This document shows, piece after piece, positions 16,812 to 25,025 of a DNA stretch of 64,000 nucleotides. Under the pieces are notes generated by a model that was not told the DNA's origin, searched no databases, and saw nothing but the letters and a program-made list of their open reading frames with translations. How positions within the stretch are numbered: position 1 is the first letter of the stretch; each line of letters starts with the position of its first letter. The translations under genes were made by a program, and so were the position numbers. The stretch comes from Ruminococcus flavefaciens (GTDB lineage Bacteria; Bacillota; Clostridia; Oscillospirales; Ruminococcaceae), in assembly GCF_900108555.1 (NCBI RefSeq), contig NZ_FNWV01000005.1:186001-250000 (forward strand), written 5' to 3'.

Positions 16812-18749
16812 ATGAGAGATCTGTTTAGAAGCTTTAAGTGTCGAAAAATCGTTCTTGCTGTAGCTGATGTATTTATTATCTGCGTTGCAGCTTTGGTCGC
16901 AAACTTTTGCTTGTCATTTGTCGGGCGGGACATTGATGAGTCAAAACTTGTGATATCTGGGGCTGTGAGTGCGATATGCTGTATAGGCGGAATGTTCATA
17001 GCGGGTGCTTATCACAAGTTATGGCGATACTTTAATAGTAAAGATTATCTTACTTGTGTTTACGGTTCAATAGTCGGTATCGTTTGCTCAACGGCTATCG
17101 TTTACATAATTGACGGTACATATGAACTGAGTTATTCTGTTTTCCATCTTGCACTTATCGTCCTTGGCGTTTGCCTTTTCAGATATTTATTCAAGACAGC
17201 GTTCATAACTCTTGCACAGCCAAAAACTTTCAATGGTAAACGTACAATGGTTATCGGCGGTGGTCAAGCCTGCAAGACTATACTCAAGGAAATACACAAC
17301 GCTCAGAATTCTCCGTATTCAGAAGACAAGCAGGTAACAATGTTTGATCCTGTCTGCATTATCGACGATGACAAGGAAAAGATAGGTTCTGAGATCGGCG
17401 GCATTCAGATCGTGGGAACTACAGCTGAGATCTACAGATTTGTCAAGGAGAAGAATATCGAACAGATACTCTTTGCTATCCCATCTTGTTTCGAGGACGA
17501 GAGAAAGCGCATACTTGACATATGTGCAGATACTAAAGTACCTGTAAAAGTCGTTCCTTTTATCGGCAACCTTGTTTTTGACGATAAAAACAAGACTATC
17601 ATCAATCAGATACGTGATATCAGAGTTGAGGATCTTCTCGGCCGTGATCCTATCAAATTTGATAATGCGGATATCAAAAACTTCATCGGCGGCAAAGTAT
17701 GTATGGTAACAGGCGGCGGCGGAAGCATTGGTTCAGAGCTTGTTCGTCAGATATCAAAATACTCTCCTAAAAAAGTCATAATCGTTGACATCTATGAGAA
17801 CAACGCTTATGAGATAGAGCAGGAACTAAAAATGGAATACGGCGATGAGCTTGATCTTGTAACACTTATCGCTTCTGTACGTGATTACTTCCGTATGAAT
17901 CAGATATTCGATACTTACAAGCCTGATGTTGTTTTCCATGCAGCTGCACATAAGCACGTTCCGCTTATGGAAGTGTCCCCTATGGAAGCCATCAAGAATA
18001 ACATTGTCGGTACTTTCAATGTTGCTACACTTGCACAGTTCCACAACGTTGAGAAGTTTGTAATGATATCCACAGATAAGGCTGTTAATCCGACCAATGT
18101 TATGGGTGCATCAAAGAGATGCTGTGAGATGATAGTTCAGTATCTTGCTCAGCAGCATGAAGGAAGAACTGAATTCGTTACAACACGTTTCGGCAACGTT
18201 CTCGGTTCAAACGGTTCTGTTATCCCGCTTTTCAGAAAGCAGATAGAACAAGGCAGACCTGTTACTGTTACACACCCTGATATAATTCGTTACTTTATGA
18301 CTATACCTGAGGCTGTAAGTCTCGTTATGGAGGCTGCTGCTATCGCTCACGGCGGCGAGATCTTCGTTCTTGATATGGGACAGCCTGTAAAGATAGTTAC
18401 TCTTGCCGAAAATCTTATCCGTATGTACGGAAAAGAACCTTATAAAGATGTTGAGATCAAATTCACCGGACTTCGTCCCGGTGAGAAGATAAAGGAAGAG
18501 CTCCTCATGAATGAGGAAGGTCTCCAGAAAACTTCCAACAAGCTCATATTTATCGGTAAGCAGATCGAGATCGACGAAATGTCCTTTGCTTTCAGACTCA
18601 ATGCACTTAGAAATGCTGCACTTGAAAACAATGAAAAGATAGCTGTTGAAGCTCTGCATGATATGGTTCCTACATTTACCACACCCGATGAATTCAACAG
18701 CAAAGAGCTTAAAAAGGAAACTCTTGTATCTGCTGCGGAGTCAGCTTAA
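16812..18749 (+). CDS. Membrane-bound nucleotide-sugar 4,6-dehydratase (PglF/CapD family)
   Basis: A 645-residue protein with four N-terminal helices (to about 130), a first Rossmann domain beginning at MVIGGGQACK (about 145), and a second, catalytic SDR domain beginning at VTGGGGSIGSELV (about 297). The segment STDKAVNPTNVMGASKR has Met in place of the usual Tyr of YxxxK, as in known UDP-GlcNAc 4,6-dehydratases such as PglF. It should turn UDP-N-acetylglucosamine into the 4-keto-6-deoxy sugar for glycan or capsule synthesis at the membrane. No glycosyltransferases or aminotransferase sit beside it, so the pathway is elsewhere. Has its own promoter and terminator. Confidence 0.88.
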   Translation: MRDLFRSFKCRKIVLAVADVFIICVAALVANFCLSFVGRDIDESKLVISGAVSAICCIGGMFIAGAYHKLWRYFNSKDYLTCVYGSIVGIVCSTAIVYIIDGTYELSYSVFHLALIVLGVCLFRYLFKTAFITLAQPKTFNGKRTMVIGGGQACKTILKEIHNAQNSPYSEDKQVTMFDPVCIIDDDKEKIGSEIGGIQIVGTTAEIYRFVKEKNIEQILFAIPSCFEDERKRILDICADTKVPVKVVPFIGNLVFDDKNKTIINQIRDIRVEDLLGRDPIKFDNADIKNFIGGKVCMVTGGGGSIGSELVRQISKYSPKKVIIVDIYENNAYEIEQELKMEYGDELDLVTLIASVRDYFRMNQIFDTYKPDVVFHAAAHKHVPLMEVSPMEAIKNNIVGTFNVATLAQFHNVEKFVMISTDKAVNPTNVMGASKRCCEMIVQYLAQQHEGRTEFVTTRFGNVLGSNGSVIPLFRKQIEQGRPVTVTHPDIIRYFMTIPEAVSLVMEAAAIAHGGEIFVLDMGQPVKIVTLAENLIRMYGKEPYKDVEIKFTGLRPGEKIKEELLMNEEGLQKTSNKLIFIGKQIEIDEMSFAFRLNALRNAALENNEKIAVEALHDMVPTFTTPDEFNSKELKKETLVSAAESA

Positions 18750-18788
18750 TAATGTCAATAATGTTCCTTTCATGGGAATGTACGACGT

Positions 18789-18816
18789 ACTGCCGATCAT
18801 TGATCGGCAGTATTTT
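18789..18816 (+). terminator. Terminator of the dehydratase gene
   Basis: ACTGCCGATC (18789-18798), loop ATT, GATCGGCAGT (18802-18811), then ATTTTTG. Confidence 0.9.
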
Positions 18817-18933
18817 TGTCATACCAATTTTTGCACAAAACTCCGTCCTTGTCATAATATACCTTTTTTCTCATGGAGTTGCGGTTATTTTGTATCAACA
18901 TGGAAAAGTGATGTTGTTAAGGCTGTCCTTATA

Positions 18934-18962
18934 TTGACAAAAAGCTGATGGAGTGATATAAT
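18934..18962 (+). promoter_or_regulatory. Consensus promoter of glnN
   Basis: TTGACA (18934-18939), 17 nt, TATAAT (18957-18962); about 60 nt before the start. Confidence 0.85.
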
Positions 18963-19021
18963 TTTAAATTATGATGGAGTATTGTATATTAAGAGCTTCT
19001 ATGCTCTGAGGAGGAAATTCT

Positions 19022-21118
19022 ATGTCAATTAATATCCCCGAAATTTTTGCTTGCAATGTGTTCAATGAGGAAGTAATGAAAAACAGACTTCCAAAAAACG
19101 TTTATAAAGCTCTCAAGAGGACTATGCAGAACAATGAGCCTCTTGCAGATATGGCTACAGCCGATGTTGTTGCAAATACAATAAAGGAATGGGCTATAGA
19201 AAGAGGCGCTACTCATTACACTCACTGGTTCCAGCCTATGACAGGCTCGACTGCTGAAAAGCATGATTGCTTTATCAGTCCCGCACCAAACGGAATGGCT
19301 CTTATGGAGTTCTCGGGCAAGGCGCTTGTAAAAGGTGAGCCTGATGCTTCTTCTTTCCCCTCAGGCGGTCTGAGACAGACAAGTACCGCAAGAGGATATA
19401 CAGCATGGGATCCGACTTCTTACTGCTTCGTTAAGGAAGGAAGTCTTTATATCCCTACAGTTTTCGTATCCTATACAGGTGAAGTACTTGACAAGAAAAC
19501 ACCTCTGCTGCGTTCTATGCAGGCTCTCAGCAAGACTGCTGTCCGTTTCCTCAAGCTTTTCGGAAACGACAGAGTTACAAGAGTTACCTCTACAGTTGGC
19601 GCAGAACAGGAGTATTTCATCATTGATAAAAAGATGTACGACAAGCGTGAAGACCTTATCCTTACAGGAAGAACTCTCTTTGGCGCAAAGCCTCCTAAGG
19701 GACAGGATCTTGACGATCAGTATTTCGCAAATCTTCGTCCGAGAATAGCTGCTTATATGGCTGATCTTGATGAAGAACTCTGGAAGCTCGGCATATATTC
19801 AAAGACCAAGCATAACGAAGTTGCACCTGCACAGCACGAAATGGCTCCGATATTCACTACCTCCAATTTGGGTACAGACCAGAACGAGCTTGCTATGGAG
19901 GTCATGGAAAAAGTAGCTCTCAGACACGGACTTGTTTGTCTGCTCCACGAAAAGCCTTTTGAGGGCGTAAACGGTTCAGGTAAGCACAACAACTGGTCTA
20001 TGTCCACAAATGACGGTCAGAACCTTCTCGATCCCGGAGATACTCCTATGGATAATCTCCAGTTCCTTACTATACTCTGTGCTCTTATCAAGGGAGTTGA
20101 CGAGTACGCAGATCTTATGAGACTTTCTGCTGCTTCCGCAGGAAATGACCACAGACTCGGTGCAGATGAAGCTCCCCCTGCTATCGTATCCATGTTCCTC
20201 GGTGAAGAGCTTGAAGCTGTATTACAGGCTATAGAGGACGATACAGAGTATAAGACAAAGACTCGTGCTTTCAAGATAGGTGTTGACGCACTCCCTTCAT
20301 TCCCTAAGGATTCCACAGACAGAAACAGAACTTCTCCTTTTGCTTTCACAGGAAACCGCTTTGAATTCAGAATGGTAGGTTCTTCCGATAATATCGCTTG
20401 TCCTAATGTTCTTCTCAATACTATCATGTGTGAGGAGCTCAGTCAGTTCACTGAAATTCTTGAACCATTCAAGGGCAAGGATAATTTCGATGCAGAGGTA
20501 AGAAAGCTCCTCAAGAGCGTTATCAAGGATCACAGAAGAATTATATTCAACGGTGACGGCTATTCTGCTGAATGGGTAAAGGAAGCTGAAAGAAGAGGAC
20601 TTCCAAACTATGCTTCAACTGTTGACTGTATGCCTCACTATACTGATGAGAAGAATGTGCGCATCTTCCGCAAGTTTGAGATATACAACCAGAATGAGGT
20701 AGCTGCAAGAACTGAGATCCACCTTGAAAAGTACTCAAAGACTATCCGTATCGAAGCACGTACAATGGTAGAAATGGCAAGAAAGCAGCTTCTTCCTGCT
20801 ACTATGGAATACGTTCAGACTCTTTGCGAATCTATCGCTACAAAGAAGCAGATAGGCTTTACAAGCAAAACTGATGAAAAGATCGCAAATAAGCTCAATG
20901 ACCTTGCTGACCGCTTCTATGAGTCTATCGAGAGACTCGAACAGAGAGTAAATGAAGCAAACGCTGTAAGCGGTATCCAGAAGCAGGCTGAATTCTTCCA
21001 CGATGTTGTACTTGCTGAAATGGATATCATGAGAAGCATCGCAGACGAGATCGAGCTCAATATGCCTGCTGCAAAGTGGCCTATCCCCGCTTATTCAGAG
21101 ATCATCTACAACGTATGA
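19022..21118 (+). CDS. glnN: Glutamine synthetase type III
   Basis: A 698-residue enzyme, the usual length for the GSIII family of anaerobes and cyanobacteria and much longer than GSI. It makes glutamine from glutamate, ammonia and ATP in the cytoplasm. GSIII hallmarks visible are GSTAEKHDCFI near residue 75, GAEQEYFIID at about 194, KHNEVAPAQHEMAPIF at about 262, and GSGKHNNWSM near 322. AGGAGG lies 8 nt before the ATG. It is a single gene with a consensus promoter and a terminator, so no nitrogen-regulator partner is adjacent. Confidence 0.96.
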   Translation: MSINIPEIFACNVFNEEVMKNRLPKNVYKALKRTMQNNEPLADMATADVVANTIKEWAIERGATHYTHWFQPMTGSTAEKHDCFISPAPNGMALMEFSGKALVKGEPDASSFPSGGLRQTSTARGYTAWDPTSYCFVKEGSLYIPTVFVSYTGEVLDKKTPLLRSMQALSKTAVRFLKLFGNDRVTRVTSTVGAEQEYFIIDKKMYDKREDLILTGRTLFGAKPPKGQDLDDQYFANLRPRIAAYMADLDEELWKLGIYSKTKHNEVAPAQHEMAPIFTTSNLGTDQNELAMEVMEKVALRHGLVCLLHEKPFEGVNGSGKHNNWSMSTNDGQNLLDPGDTPMDNLQFLTILCALIKGVDEYADLMRLSAASAGNDHRLGADEAPPAIVSMFLGEELEAVLQAIEDDTEYKTKTRAFKIGVDALPSFPKDSTDRNRTSPFAFTGNRFEFRMVGSSDNIACPNVLLNTIMCEELSQFTEILEPFKGKDNFDAEVRKLLKSVIKDHRRIIFNGDGYSAEWVKEAERRGLPNYASTVDCMPHYTDEKNVRIFRKFEIYNQNEVAARTEIHLEKYSKTIRIEARTMVEMARKQLLPATMEYVQTLCESIATKKQIGFTSKTDEKIANKLNDLADRFYESIERLEQRVNEANAVSGIQKQAEFFHDVVLAEMDIMRSIADEIELNMPAAKWPIPAYSEIIYNV

Positions 21119-21170
21119 TAAAAGCCGCACCTATGTGCAGAAATGTATAAAAGCTTTTATGCTTATTAAT

Positions 21171-21207
21171 GAGAGTCCCCTTTTTTAAAGAGGACTCTCT
21201 ATTTTTT
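21171..21207 (+). terminator. Terminator of glnN
   Basis: GAGAGTCC (21171-21178) and GGACTCTC (21192-21199) followed by TATTTTTTC. Confidence 0.85.
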
Positions 21208-21264
21208 CATGATAACTTCTGCATTGCACCGCTTATAATTCGGCATATTTTTTACAAAAAAATA

Positions 21265-21293
21265 TTGCCTAAAAACATCTCATGTGTTATAAT
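21265..21293 (+). promoter_or_regulatory. Promoter of the NarL-type two-component operon
   Basis: TTGCCT (21265-21270), 17 nt, TATAAT (21288-21293). Confidence 0.75.
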
Positions 21294-21337
21294 AAATATA
21301 TGATTTTTGTTTATGGAGGTGCATTACTACGTCAACA

Positions 21338-22939
21338 ATGGTTTCCGCCGTACTTCTTATACTCGGACTGTGCGGTATGCTTGTATCGGTCACATGGGTA
21401 CTTCGCCGCGGCAACAGCAACAGACTTACTCACATTTTTCTGAGCTGCCAGCTTTCGATAGTTCTATGGCTGATATCTGAGATACTTATATTGTTTTCAT
21501 ACACAAAACAGCAATTCTGGATAAGCTATGTAATAGGCAATCTCGGAATAAGCTGCTTCGGACCTTTATGGCTGTGGCTGTCTCAGGAGTACACCTTCAG
21601 TTCCAAGAAAAAGCCTCGTTTTCTCTGGCTGCTGCCCCTTATTACAATATCTGCGGTATGCGTAGTACTGACTAATCCGATACATCATCTCTACTACGAC
21701 TCGTTTGTAGACAAACGCTTTACGTACGGACCTCTTTTCTACGTATATCAGGTAATATACTATGTATGCATAGTCACAGGTATTACAATAATCTGCCTGA
21801 AGCATACAAGAAACTCATCGCAGATAACAAAGCAGTCCTTTCTGCTGATCCTTTCAGCAGCTATCCCCCTCGGAGTAAATACTCTTTCTCTCACGGGAGT
21901 TTTTCATTCAAAGGTTACACTTACACCGTTGTTCTTCGGAATATCAAGTATACTTATAATTATAGCCCTCGGACGATACGGACTGCTCAATATCAACAGC
22001 ATAGCTATCCGCGAAACTATAAATAATATTGACAGCGGAGTAATGATCTTTGACAACAACAACAGGATAACCTACAAAAACAAGTTTTCTGAGAATATCC
22101 CCTTTTTAAAGGATGTAAATACTTCCTATGAATTCATGCGGCTCATATCCGAAATGATGAACGAGGAGATACCAAGCGATTTCAGCCTTATGGAGCTGAA
22201 ATACGAAAACGAGTATTACAACATAAAGCAGAGATACTGCCAGAACAACAGCGGTAATGATGTTGCGCGCGTAATAACTATCAATAATGTTACCGAATAC
22301 CACGATCTTGCCAAAGCAGAAAAAAAGCTCAGCCTTGAACAGGAACGCAACAGGATAGCGCAGGAGATGCATGACTCGGCAGGTCATACCTTTACAATGA
22401 TAAGCTCTCTGGCAAGAATACTCAAATACGATGCCGAACAGCAAAACCCTGACAAAGTAAAAATGCTTGAGAGTATTTCCGAGATCGACGGACTTTCACG
22501 AAGCGGCGTAACACAGCTCAGATGTACCATAAACAATCTACGCGACGATGAATTCATGAAATCGGTCACAAGCGCAGTACAGACCGTTATCACAGCCGTA
22601 AGAGGCGTAGATATCGAGCTTTGCATACAGGGTGATGAAGACGAGAGACACAGCTTCTGCATAAAGGAGATGTATGATAACTGCCGCGAGACAATAACAA
22701 ATGCTCTTAGATATTCCGAGGCATCAAGGATAGACGTTATAATCAAGTTCCTTGATAAAGCCATAGAGATGTACATACTCGACAACGGAAAAGGCTGTGA
22801 CAGTATTTCCGAGCATAACGGACTGAGAGGTATCCGTGAACGAACAGAAGCTTTGGGAGGAAGTGTGAGGTTTTCCTCTGTAAAAAATGAAGGGTTCAAT
22901 ACAATAATAAAAATACCGATAGATGGGGTGGAGAAATGA
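21338..22939 (+). CDS. Sensor histidine kinase with seven-helix N-terminus (HisKA_3 type)
   Basis: A 533-residue kinase. About seven membrane helices fill residues 1-215, as in the 7TM histidine kinase N-terminal domain; a short PAS-like segment follows (about 225-320). The phospho-acceptor region ERNRIAQEMHDSAGH lies at about 334-348, and the ATPase domain has NALRYSEA and LDNGKGCD. It should sense a membrane-related or extracellular signal and phosphorylate the overlapping response regulator. The ATG at 21338 is used, but the strong GGAGG is 17 nt upstream; an unusual start (for example ATT or ACG) nearer to it cannot be excluded. Confidence 0.88.
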   Translation: MVSAVLLILGLCGMLVSVTWVLRRGNSNRLTHIFLSCQLSIVLWLISEILILFSYTKQQFWISYVIGNLGISCFGPLWLWLSQEYTFSSKKKPRFLWLLPLITISAVCVVLTNPIHHLYYDSFVDKRFTYGPLFYVYQVIYYVCIVTGITIICLKHTRNSSQITKQSFLLILSAAIPLGVNTLSLTGVFHSKVTLTPLFFGISSILIIIALGRYGLLNINSIAIRETINNIDSGVMIFDNNNRITYKNKFSENIPFLKDVNTSYEFMRLISEMMNEEIPSDFSLMELKYENEYYNIKQRYCQNNSGNDVARVITINNVTEYHDLAKAEKKLSLEQERNRIAQEMHDSAGHTFTMISSLARILKYDAEQQNPDKVKMLESISEIDGLSRSGVTQLRCTINNLRDDEFMKSVTSAVQTVITAVRGVDIELCIQGDEDERHSFCIKEMYDNCRETITNALRYSEASRIDVIIKFLDKAIEMYILDNGKGCDSISEHNGLRGIRERTEALGGSVRFSSVKNEGFNTIIKIPIDGVEK

Positions 22940-23562
22940 TAAATGTAATTATAGCTGATGATGTAAAAATACTCCGAACAGGACTTAAAGCTGTCCTTTC
23001 GGGTGACAGTGAGATCAATGTTGTAGGAGAAGCTTCCGACGGTAAAGAAGCGTACGAAATGAGCATAAGACTGAGACCTGATGTAGTCCTCATGGATATG
23101 CGTATGCCTGATTACGACGGAGGATACGGCACAAGAAAGATCAAGGACACTCTTCCCGATATAAAGGTCCTCGTACTCACAACTTTTGACGACAAGGAAA
23201 CTGTTGACAAAGCTATCGCAAGCGGTGCTGACGGTTATATTCTCAAGGAAATGGATAACGACAAGATAATCAACTCTATAAAGGCAGTATCAGGCGGCAT
23301 AAACGTATTCTGCAATAATATTTTCCGCTCCATAAAGAAAGATGTCGTTGTACAGCAGGACGCAAAGAACTTCGATCTTACCGACCGTGAGATAGATTTT
23401 ATCCGTCTTATATGCGAGGGCTACGACAACAGAGAGATAGCCTCAAAGCTTTTCCTTGCCGAAGGTACAGTGCGCAACGGTATTTCCAGACTTCTCGAAA
23501 AACTCGGAATGAAGGACCGTACACAGCTTGCTGTGTTTGCTATAAAAAATAACATTATATAA
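22936..23562 (+). CDS. Response regulator, NarL/LuxR family
   Basis: A 208-residue regulator. The receiver domain (1-120) has the acidic pair DD at 9-10, the phospho-site in MDMRMP at about 54, and the conserved K in YILKEM. The C-terminal LuxR-type helix-turn-helix (about 145-205) includes LTDREIDFIRLICEGYDNRE. It starts inside the kinase stop codon (ATGA overlap), so the two are a coupled pair. The target genes are unknown; no transporter follows, as a terminator closes the operon. Confidence 0.93.
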   Translation: MINVIIADDVKILRTGLKAVLSGDSEINVVGEASDGKEAYEMSIRLRPDVVLMDMRMPDYDGGYGTRKIKDTLPDIKVLVLTTFDDKETVDKAIASGADGYILKEMDNDKIINSIKAVSGGINVFCNNIFRSIKKDVVVQQDAKNFDLTDREIDFIRLICEGYDNREIASKLFLAEGTVRNGISRLLEKLGMKDRTQLAVFAIKNNII

Positions 23563-23571
23563 ACTATCACT

Positions 23572-23606
23572 AAAACGGAAGGCATTTCTTCCGTTTTATT
23601 TTTCTT
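23572..23606 (+). terminator. Terminator of the two-component operon
   Basis: AAAACGGAAG (23572-23581), 6-nt loop, CTTCCGTTTT (23588-23597), then ATTTTTC. It abuts the promoter of the next gene. Confidence 0.88.
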
Positions 23607-23633
23607 GATTTTTCATTGTGAATGTGTTATAAT
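23605..23633 (+). promoter_or_regulatory. Promoter of the ThrE-like exporter gene
   Basis: TTGATT (23605-23610), 17 nt, TATAAT (23628-23633). Confidence 0.75.
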
Positions 23634-23671
23634 ATAAAATTGGCTCAACAAATTACATAAGGAGAGTATTT

Positions 23672-24994
23672 ATGAGTAAATTCAGAAAACAGCATATGTC
23701 CATAAACTGGCATGAGATCGTTGACAGCGAAAGCTCTGAACCTGCCATTAATGCCTCGCTGAAAGAAAAGGCTACTCTCGTAGGCAGAGTCGGGCTGATG
23801 ATGCTTTCGGTGGGAACAGGCGCATGGAGAGTAAGAGCATCTATGAACAAGATAGCCCGTGCTCTCAACATCACCTGCAATGCGGATATCGGTCTGCTGT
23901 CGATAGAATATACCTGTATCAGCGGCGGAGAGATGTATACAAATGCTATCTCGCTGAATACCACAGGTGTAAATACAGATAAACTGAACGAGCTAGAAAA
24001 TTTTGCTGACTGCTTTGCAGAACGTGCAGGAAAGTATTCGGTACATCAGTTCCATATGATACTTGACAAATTTCAGGATATGAAAGGCAATTATAAGGCT
24101 TGGAACTTAGGTCTCGCCTCTGCACTCGCCTGCTGTGCTTTCACCTTTCTTCTCGGAGGAGGACCTGCTGAGATGATATGTGCATTCTTCGGTGCAGGAA
24201 TAGGCAATTTTGTGAGAAAGCTTCTGCTTGAAAGGCATATCACCCTTTTTGCAAACGTAGCCGCAGGCGTTGCATCTGCCTGCTGTACATATGTGCTTTT
24301 TATAAAACTGGCAGAGATGCTTTTTGACGTATCGGCAGTTCATCAGGCAGGATATATATGTTCAATGCTGTTTGTTATCCCGGGATTTCCGCTTATTACA
24401 GGCGGTATCGACCTCTCGAAGCTCGACCTAAGATCAGGCATAGAAAGAATAACGTATGCACTCCTTATTATCATAATGGCTACGCTCACAGGCTGGGTAA
24501 GCGCACTTATTTTCAATTTTCACCCACAGGATTTCGTTGAATACAATATATCTCCCCTGCTCCGCTTCTGCCTTATAATGCTTACAAGCTTCTGCGGAGT
24601 CTACGGCTTTTCACTCATGTTCAACAGCAAACGCAAAATGGCAGCCCTTGCAGGCGTTATCGGCATGATAGCAAATACCCTGCGTCTTGAACTTATAGAT
24701 ATTTTCGGCATACACGTAGGACTCGCCGCATTTATCGGTGCTCTCAGCGCAGGTCTTATGGCATCTGCAATAAAGCACCGCATAGGATATCCGCGTATAA
24801 CCCTTACTGTTCCGTCGATAGTGATCATGGTACCCGGTATGTTCATGTATAAGGCGATATACTACATTGCTTTGAACGACATCTCAACAGGCGGACTATG
24901 GCTCACAAAGGCAATTCTTATCGTTATGGCACTTCCTATCGGACTAATATTCGCAAGGATACTTACAGACAAAAATTTCCGAAAAAGCAGCTGA
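23672..24994 (+). CDS. ThrE-family threonine/serine exporter-like protein
   Basis: A 440-residue protein with the two parts of ThrE: a soluble N-terminal domain (about 30-145, with MMLSVGTGAWRVR and MNKIARALNI, which match the family start) and about ten helices from 150 on, ending with the VPGMFMYKAIYY segment. Members export threonine and serine; in many Firmicutes the two halves are separate genes, here they are fused in one chain. The substrate is inferred only from the family. GGAGAG lies 8 nt before the ATG. Single gene with its own promoter. Confidence 0.88.
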   Translation: MSKFRKQHMSINWHEIVDSESSEPAINASLKEKATLVGRVGLMMLSVGTGAWRVRASMNKIARALNITCNADIGLLSIEYTCISGGEMYTNAISLNTTGVNTDKLNELENFADCFAERAGKYSVHQFHMILDKFQDMKGNYKAWNLGLASALACCAFTFLLGGGPAEMICAFFGAGIGNFVRKLLLERHITLFANVAAGVASACCTYVLFIKLAEMLFDVSAVHQAGYICSMLFVIPGFPLITGGIDLSKLDLRSGIERITYALLIIIMATLTGWVSALIFNFHPQDFVEYNISPLLRFCLIMLTSFCGVYGFSLMFNSKRKMAALAGVIGMIANTLRLELIDIFGIHVGLAAFIGALSAGLMASAIKHRIGYPRITLTVPSIVIMVPGMFMYKAIYYIALNDISTGGLWLTKAILIVMALPIGLIFARILTDKNFRKSS

Positions 24995-24995
24995 A

Positions 24996-25022
24996 AAAGA
25001 CCTTCCATAACGGAAGGTCTTT
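24996..25022. terminator. Bidirectional terminator between convergent units
   Basis: AAAGACCTTCC (24996-25006), ATAAC, GGAAGGTCTTT (25012-25022), then CTTTTAC. Confidence 0.88.
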
Positions 25023-25025
25023 CTT

